DNA from: JABSSA01 sp039975755
GTDB lineage: Bacteria > Pseudomonadota > Alphaproteobacteria > Rhodobacterales > Rhodobacteraceae
DNA: 64,000 nucleotides
Assembly: GCA_039975755.1 (NCBI GenBank)
Contig: JBDWGM010000062.1
Location: 70,320 to 134,319 of the forward strand
Reading direction: 5' to 3'
Shown here: piece after piece, positions 59,416 to 64,000 of the stretch
Layout of the letters: the number at the start of each line of letters is the position of its first letter
Numbering within the stretch: the stretch's first letter is position 1
The notes under the pieces: generated by a model
What the model was told of the DNA's origin: nothing
The model's database searches: none
Seen by the model: only the letters and a program-made list of their open reading frames with translations
Program-made: the position numbers and the translations under genes

Positions 59416-59991
59416 ATGCCAAAGGTTGGAATGGAGCCGATCCGGCGTTCTGCGCTTGTTGAAGCAACGATCGCAGAAGTGGGCGCGGCAGGTCATCTTG
59501 ATGTGACGGTCAGCCAAATTGCCAAACGAGCTGGCATGTCCAGCGCGTTGGCGCATCACTATTTTGGCGGCAAAGATCAGATCATGACAGCCGCGATGCG
59601 CCATATTCTGCGAGAATTTGGGACCGAAGTGCGCGCGGCGATGCTGGACGCAAAGACACCATACGATCGTGTATTGGCGATTGTCGAAACCAGTTTTGGC
59701 CCGTCTTGCTTTGATCCTGCGACTGTTCTCAGCTGGATGACACTTTATGCGCAGGCTCCGACGCACCCCGATATGTTGCGTCTGCTAAAGCTGTATCAAT
59801 CTCGGCTGCATTCAAACCTGTGTCATGCCTTGCGCCCGCTAAGTGCGGATCCGACGGGGGATGCGGCGACCATTGCGGCGTTGATCGACGGTTTGTATCT
59901 GCGCGCTGCTTTGGCGCAGGGGATCGCACCGCATGATGCGCTTCGCATTTTGCGGCGTACATTGGTGCAAATCTTGGGGCCATCCGCATGA
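59416..59991 (+). CDS. betI: HTH-type transcriptional repressor BetI
   Basis: A 191-residue TetR-family protein. The DNA-binding helix-turn-helix is HLDVTVSQIAKRAGMSSALAHHYFGGKD, and the long helical ligand domain (about 60-190) includes the TLYAQAPTHPDMLRLLKLYQSR segment in part. It represses the glycine betaine synthesis genes until choline is present. Four bases overlap the betC start (ATGA). Confidence 0.93.
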   Translation: MPKVGMEPIRRSALVEATIAEVGAAGHLDVTVSQIAKRAGMSSALAHHYFGGKDQIMTAAMRHILREFGTEVRAAMLDAKTPYDRVLAIVETSFGPSCFDPATVLSWMTLYAQAPTHPDMLRLLKLYQSRLHSNLCHALRPLSADPTGDAATIAALIDGLYLRAALAQGIAPHDALRILRRTLVQILGPSA

Positions 59992-61496
59992 CGCAACCAA
60001 ACATCCTGATATTCATGGTCGATCAGTTGAATGGGACGTTGTTTCCGGACGGTCCCGCAGATTGGTTACATGCCCCGAACTTGAAAGCACTGGCCAAAAG
60101 CTCGACCCGCTTTACCAATACTTATACCGCGTCACCGTTATGCGCACCGGGGCGCGCTGGATTTATGTCTGGTCAATTGCCCAGTCAGAACGGCGTTTAT
60201 GACAATGCTGCGGAATTTCGCAGTGACATACCCACCTATGCGCATCATTTGCGTCGCGCCGGGTATCAAACCTGTCTGTCCGGAAAGATGCATTTTGTCG
60301 GCCCAGATCAAATGCACGGGTTCGAAGAGCGTTTAACAACTGACATCTATCCGGCTGATTTTGGCTGGACCCCGGATTATCGCAAACCGGGTGAGCGCAT
60401 TGAGTGGTGGTATCACAACATGGGCAGCGTCACCGGGGCAGGTGTCGCAGAGATTTCCAACCAGCTCGAATATGATGACGAAGTTGCCTATAACGCCGTG
60501 CGCAAAGTCTATGACTATGCCCGTGGCAAAGACGACCGTCCGTGGTGCATGACTGTCAGTTTTACCCACCCACATGACCCTTATGTCGCGCGCAAGAAGT
60601 ACTGGGATCTGTACGAAGACTGCGCTTATTTGATGCCAGAAGTCGGTCCAATTCCCTATGAAGACCAAGACGCGCATTCACAACGCATTTTTGATGCCAA
60701 TGATTGGCGCAGCTTTGATCTGACCGACGACATGGTGCAACGTTCGCGCCGCGCTTACTTCGCCAATATCTCTTACCTCGACGATAAAATTGGCGAGGTC
60801 ATGGAGGCACTGGAAGCCACGCGCCAAGAAGCCATCATCGTCTTTGTGTCTGACCATGGTGACATGCTGGGTGAACGCGGATTGTGGTTCAAGATGTCGT
60901 TTTACGAAGGATCTGCCCGCGTTCCATTGATGATCTCGGCCCCGCAAATGCAGGTGGGTCGGGTCGATGATCCTGTTTCAACAATCGATATTTGCCCAAC
61001 ATTGTGCGATTTGGCAGGCGTGTCGATGGATGACGTCATGCCATGGACAACCGGTCAATCCATTGTGCCGCAAGGGCAGGGGAAAGCACGTACGGAACCG
61101 GTGGCAATGGAATACGCAGCCGAGGCAAGCTATGCCCCGATGGTGTCGCTGCGCTATGGCAAGTGGAAATACAATCGGTGCGCTTTGGACCCCGACCAGT
61201 TGTTCGATCTGGACGCCGATCCCCATGAAGTGACCAACTTGGCCGAGCTGCCGCAACATAAGGGCACGATTAATTCTCTGCGTGCCAAATCCGAGCAGCG
61301 ATGGGATTTGGATCGGTTCGACGCCGATGTGCGTGCCAGTCAGGCGCGACGTTGGGTGGTGTATGAGGCGTTGCGTCAGGGCGGGTATTATCCGTGGGAT
61401 TACCAGCCTTTGCAAAAAGCGTCAGATCGCTACATGCGCAATCACATGGACCTGAACCAGCTTGAGGAAAGCCAGCGCTTTCCAAGGGGCGAATGA
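59988..61496 (+). CDS. betC: Choline-sulfatase
   Basis: A 502-residue sulfatase that converts choline-O-sulfate to choline. Cys52 in SPLCAPGRAG is the residue turned to formylglycine (C-x-P-x-R), FVSDHGDMLGERG near 285 supplies metal ligands, and the C-terminus with the RYMRNHMDLNQLEESQRFPR region in part is typical of BetC. No signal peptide, so it is cytoplasmic. It overlaps betI and the GST gene. Confidence 0.96.
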   Translation: MTQPNILIFMVDQLNGTLFPDGPADWLHAPNLKALAKSSTRFTNTYTASPLCAPGRAGFMSGQLPSQNGVYDNAAEFRSDIPTYAHHLRRAGYQTCLSGKMHFVGPDQMHGFEERLTTDIYPADFGWTPDYRKPGERIEWWYHNMGSVTGAGVAEISNQLEYDDEVAYNAVRKVYDYARGKDDRPWCMTVSFTHPHDPYVARKKYWDLYEDCAYLMPEVGPIPYEDQDAHSQRIFDANDWRSFDLTDDMVQRSRRAYFANISYLDDKIGEVMEALEATRQEAIIVFVSDHGDMLGERGLWFKMSFYEGSARVPLMISAPQMQVGRVDDPVSTIDICPTLCDLAGVSMDDVMPWTTGQSIVPQGQGKARTEPVAMEYAAEASYAPMVSLRYGKWKYNRCALDPDQLFDLDADPHEVTNLAELPQHKGTINSLRAKSEQRWDLDRFDADVRASQARRWVVYEALRQGGYYPWDYQPLQKASDRYMRNHMDLNQLEESQRFPRGE

Positions 61497-62137
61497 TGTA
61501 CACGATATACGGTCGCGCAACGTCGTCAAATGTTCAAGCATTGCTCTGGGGGATGGAAGAGCTGGGATTGGCCTACGACCGCTTGGATTATGGCGGAGCG
61601 TTTGGCAGGCTGGACAGCCCTGAATTTAAGGCGATGACCCCGCATGGGCAAATCCCTGTCTTGAAAGACGGCGAAACGATCCTTTGGGAAACCCCTGCAA
61701 TTCTGCGGTACTTGGCTGGCGAACATGGTGATGACCACTTTTGGCCGGGTGATGCGCGCAAGCGGGCGCAGGTTGATATGTGGGCCGAGTGGGCCAAACA
61801 TTCCGTCGCCAAGGCTTTTACCGGACCAGTCTTTTGGCGCACCGCACGCACCCATCCCGACCGGCAAGACGCCAGCTTAATCGCATCCAATATCGCAACG
61901 CTGGAATCTGAATTGATCAAGGTCGAACAGGTTTTGGCAAAGCATCGCTATTTGTGCGGGCCGGACCTGACATTGGCCGACATACAACTGGGTCACGTTC
62001 TGTACCGCTATTTCGATATCGACATCGAAAGGGCGGATTTGGTCCATTTGCGTGCTTATGCAGACCAACTGGCACAACGCCCCGCTTACCAACGCACGGT
62101 GATGGTTTCGTACGACACCCTGCGCAACACTTTTTAA
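61493..62137 (+). CDS. Glutathione S-transferase-family protein
   Basis: A 214-residue protein with a thioredoxin-like N-domain (YTIYGRATSSNVQALLW with the catalytic Ser, GQIPVLKD, ETPAILRYLA) and a helical C-domain (LTLADIQLGHVLYRYFDID). It begins in the ATGATG overlapping the betC stop and lies before betB, an unusual addition to the bet operon. The substrate is unknown; detoxification of an aldehyde intermediate is only a guess. Confidence 0.9.
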   Translation: MMYTIYGRATSSNVQALLWGMEELGLAYDRLDYGGAFGRLDSPEFKAMTPHGQIPVLKDGETILWETPAILRYLAGEHGDDHFWPGDARKRAQVDMWAEWAKHSVAKAFTGPVFWRTARTHPDRQDASLIASNIATLESELIKVEQVLAKHRYLCGPDLTLADIQLGHVLYRYFDIDIERADLVHLRAYADQLAQRPAYQRTVMVSYDTLRNTF

Positions 62138-62158
62138 ATATTCGCCAAGGAAATGCTC

Positions 62159-63616
62159 ATGTCTTATCCGACACAACCTGAAGCCAGCCACTTTATCAAT
62201 GGACGTTATGTCGAAGACACCGGTGGAACACCATTTGATGTCATCTATCCAGCAACCGGCCAGATCATTGCGCGCATCCATTCAGCAACGCCTGCGATCG
62301 TGGACCAGGCCCTGTCTGCAGCCAAGGCCGCGCAATCTGCGTGGGCCGCGATGACCGGGACCGAACGAGGCCGTATCCTACGCAAGGCCGCCGATATTAT
62401 GCGCGAACGCAACCATGATTTATCTGTTTTGGAAACCTACGATACTGGCAAGCCTTACCAAGAAACGAGCGTCGTGGATGCGACGTCTGGGGCTGACGCG
62501 TTGGAGTATTTTGGAGGCATGGCCGCGACGCTGACTGGCGAACATATCCAGCTGGGCGAGGATTGGGTTTATACTAGGCGCGAAGCTTTGGGTGTGTGCG
62601 TTGGCATTGGCGCATGGAACTATCCGACACAGATCGCCTGCTGGAAAGGAGCGCCAGCACTGGCATGTGGCAATGCGATGATTTTCAAACCATCGGAAAC
62701 AACGCCGTTATGCGCCCTTAAGGTGGCTGAAATCTTGCACGAGGCAGGCCTGCCTGCGGGTTTGTACAATGTGATCCAAGGGATGGGCGAGGTCGGCGCT
62801 AGCTTGATCAGTGATCCACGCGCGGACAAAGTATCCTTGACCGGATCAGTACCCACGGGTCGTAAAGTGTATGCGGCGGCCGCAGAAGGCATTCGGCATG
62901 TGACAATGGAGTTGGGTGGGAAATCTCCCATGATTGTTTTTGACGATGCTGATCTGGAAAACGCCGTCTCTGGTGCGATTTTGGGGAATTTCTATTCGTC
63001 CGGCCAAGTCTGTTCTAACGGCACCCGCGTCTTTGTTCAAAAGGGCATCAAGGCCGCGTTCTTGGGTCGATTGGCCGCGCGGTTGAAAGACGCAGTGATT
63101 GGCGATCCGCAAGACCCGGAGACAAGTTTCGGCCCGATGGTCAGCGCCCGCCAGATGGAGATTGTTCTGGGCTATATCGAAAAAGGTCAGACCGAGGGCG
63201 CAAGGCTTGTTTCTGGTGGGAAACGACTGGACCGGGACGGGTTCTATTTGGAACCCACTGTGTTTGCGGATGTGACCGACGACATGACCATCGCCCGGGA
63301 AGAGATTTTTGGCCCCGTGATGGCTGTTCTAGATTTTGAAGACGAAGCCGAGGCTTTGGCGCGTGCGAATGACACCGAATACGGGCTGGCAGCAGGTGTG
63401 TTCACAAGGGATCTGACGCGGGCGCACCGTGTCGCTGCGGGCTTTGAGGCCGGGACGTGTTACATCAACACCTATAATGATGCTCCGGTCGAAGCCCCGT
63501 TTGGCGGGTCGAAGCAATCCGGAGTTGGGCGGGAAAACTCAAAAGCTGCGATCGAACATTATTCGCAACTGAAATCTGTCTATGTGCGGATGGGCGATCT
63601 GGAGGCCCAGTTCTGA
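62159..63616 (+). CDS. betB: Betaine aldehyde dehydrogenase
   Basis: A 485-residue NAD-dependent aldehyde dehydrogenase that makes glycine betaine from betaine aldehyde. The catalytic Cys lies in FYSSGQVCSNGTRVF, the catalytic Glu in TMELGGKSPM, and the cofactor loop in TGSVPTGRK. AAGGA precedes the ATG at 62159; the ATG six bases upstream is too close to it. It is followed by a palindromic repeat and then betA. Confidence 0.95.
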   Translation: MSYPTQPEASHFINGRYVEDTGGTPFDVIYPATGQIIARIHSATPAIVDQALSAAKAAQSAWAAMTGTERGRILRKAADIMRERNHDLSVLETYDTGKPYQETSVVDATSGADALEYFGGMAATLTGEHIQLGEDWVYTRREALGVCVGIGAWNYPTQIACWKGAPALACGNAMIFKPSETTPLCALKVAEILHEAGLPAGLYNVIQGMGEVGASLISDPRADKVSLTGSVPTGRKVYAAAAEGIRHVTMELGGKSPMIVFDDADLENAVSGAILGNFYSSGQVCSNGTRVFVQKGIKAAFLGRLAARLKDAVIGDPQDPETSFGPMVSARQMEIVLGYIEKGQTEGARLVSGGKRLDRDGFYLEPTVFADVTDDMTIAREEIFGPVMAVLDFEDEAEALARANDTEYGLAAGVFTRDLTRAHRVAAGFEAGTCYINTYNDAPVEAPFGGSKQSGVGRENSKAAIEHYSQLKSVYVRMGDLEAQF

Positions 63617-63642
63617 TGTGCGGTCTGGTTTGCTTTTACCAA

Positions 63643-63662
63643 ATTGAGCGCGCTGCGCGCGC
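63643..63662. repeat. GCGCGC palindromic repeat, second copy
   Basis: ATTGAGCGCGCTG at 63643-63655 is identical to 20993-21005 and likewise continues into alternating GC (GCGCGC). It lies between betB and betA. The following bases diverge from the first copy. It could be a dispersed repeat or a fold in the betB-betA message. Confidence 0.4.
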
Positions 63663-63722
63663 GCATGACGCCGGAGCTTGGCCGCGCCGTGAGCCCGAAA
63701 CTTTGCGTTCCCGAGTATCGTG

Positions 63723-64000
63723 ATGGAGGCGGATTTTGTAATTGTCGGCGCGGGCAGTGCGGGATGTGCTGTTGCCTATCGATTGGCAGAAGCGGGTGCG
63801 TCTGTGTTGGTTGTCGAACATGGCGGGACCGATTGGGGCCCGTTTATTCAGATGCCGGGTGCATTGAGCTTCCCGATGAATATGAAGCGCTATGATTGGG
63901 GGTATCAATCCGAACCTGAACAGCATTTGGGTGGACGCCGTCTTGTGTGTCCACGCGGTAAGGTGATTGGCGGGTCTTCTTCGATCAACGGCATGGTTTA
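63723..64000 (+). CDS. betA: Choline dehydrogenase, N-terminal part (cut by window edge)
   Basis: The visible 92 residues begin MEADFVIVGAGSAGCAVAYR, the FAD-binding Rossmann loop of GMC oxidoreductases, and continue with GKVIGGSSSINGM, the second FAD motif. Position after betB and its sequence support choline dehydrogenase, the enzyme that oxidises choline to betaine aldehyde. The remainder lies beyond base 64000. Confidence 0.9.
   Translation, partial: MEADFVIVGAGSAGCAVAYRLAEAGASVLVVEHGGTDWGPFIQMPGALSFPMNMKRYDWGYQSEPEQHLGGRRLVCPRGKVIGGSSSINGMV

Noticed and set aside
1..64000. tRNA, rRNA, CRISPR, prophage or insertion sequence
   Set aside because: Reading the intergenic gaps found no cloverleaf-like sequence, no spaced direct repeats and no transposase or integrase gene. 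This was by eye; a tRNA and CRISPR scan would settle it.

Overview
The window looks like a chromosomal segment from a marine alphaproteobacterium of the Rhodobacterales (Roseobacter group). The grounds are: a SAM/SAH-type riboswitch in front of metK (a class known from that order), the rpsA-ihfB-lapA-trpF-trpB gene order, a taurine locus built on tpa and tauABC, a choline-O-sulfate/glycine betaine operon, and many proteins that read as typical of that family. Base composition is moderate (roughly half G+C by eye, not computed). Gene density is high. There are no rRNA or tRNA genes, no CRISPR array, no transposase and no prophage, so this is mostly core genome with a few metabolic cassettes.

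Layout. 1-5.1 kb: two tandem MerR regulators (the first cut by the window edge), two hotdog thioesterases, a MATE exporter, pyrD, and an unusual DUF952-DUF1330 fusion. 5.2-9.1 kb: periplasmic 5'-nucleotidase, IMPACT-domain protein, flavodoxin-like protein, YedK/HMCES, and a cupredoxin-like protein without copper ligands. 9.2-15.6 kb: glutaryl-CoA dehydrogenase, a secreted unknown with an M19 dipeptidase, waaA and moaA, and a small lipoprotein. At 15.6-16.0 kb lies a gene interrupted by a single in-frame TAG codon. 17-25.8 kb: a housekeeping run of miaB, phoH, ybeY, a CorC-like CBS protein, a DMT exporter, lnt, riboswitch-metK and trmB. 25.8-35.3 kb: cmk and aroA on the minus strand, a secreted unknown, an amino-acid ABC pair without an ATPase, then rpsA, ihfB, lapA, trpF and trpB. 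35.3-38.7 kb: DUF2237, a serine hydrolase, DUF2332 and pth.

38.8-43.9 kb is a taurine locus: tpa diverges from tauABC across a control region holding two direct repeats like those described for the TauR activator. 43.9-50.9 kb: a soluble hybrid sensor kinase, rplY, a 54-residue membrane protein, trpA, a PagL-like lipid A deacylase and ychF. 50.9-57.4 kb: a sulfotransferase-like protein and the urease genes ureD-ureA-ureB-ureC, with a three-gene insert (Tat-exported cyclase, AhpD-like protein, LprI-like protein) between ureB and ureC and no ureE, ureF or ureG. 57.8-64.0 kb: two small-molecule exporters, then betI-betC-GST-betB-betA behind a double palindromic operator; betA runs off the right edge.

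Together the accessory loci describe a bacterium that uses organic nitrogen, sulfur and osmolyte compounds of seawater: taurine import and deamination, urea hydrolysis, and choline sulfate conversion to glycine betaine. No strongly novel multi-gene system was found. The most unusual points are the amber-interrupted gene, the fused DUF952-DUF1330 protein, the insert in the urease operon, the enlarged TauC and the extended UreC.
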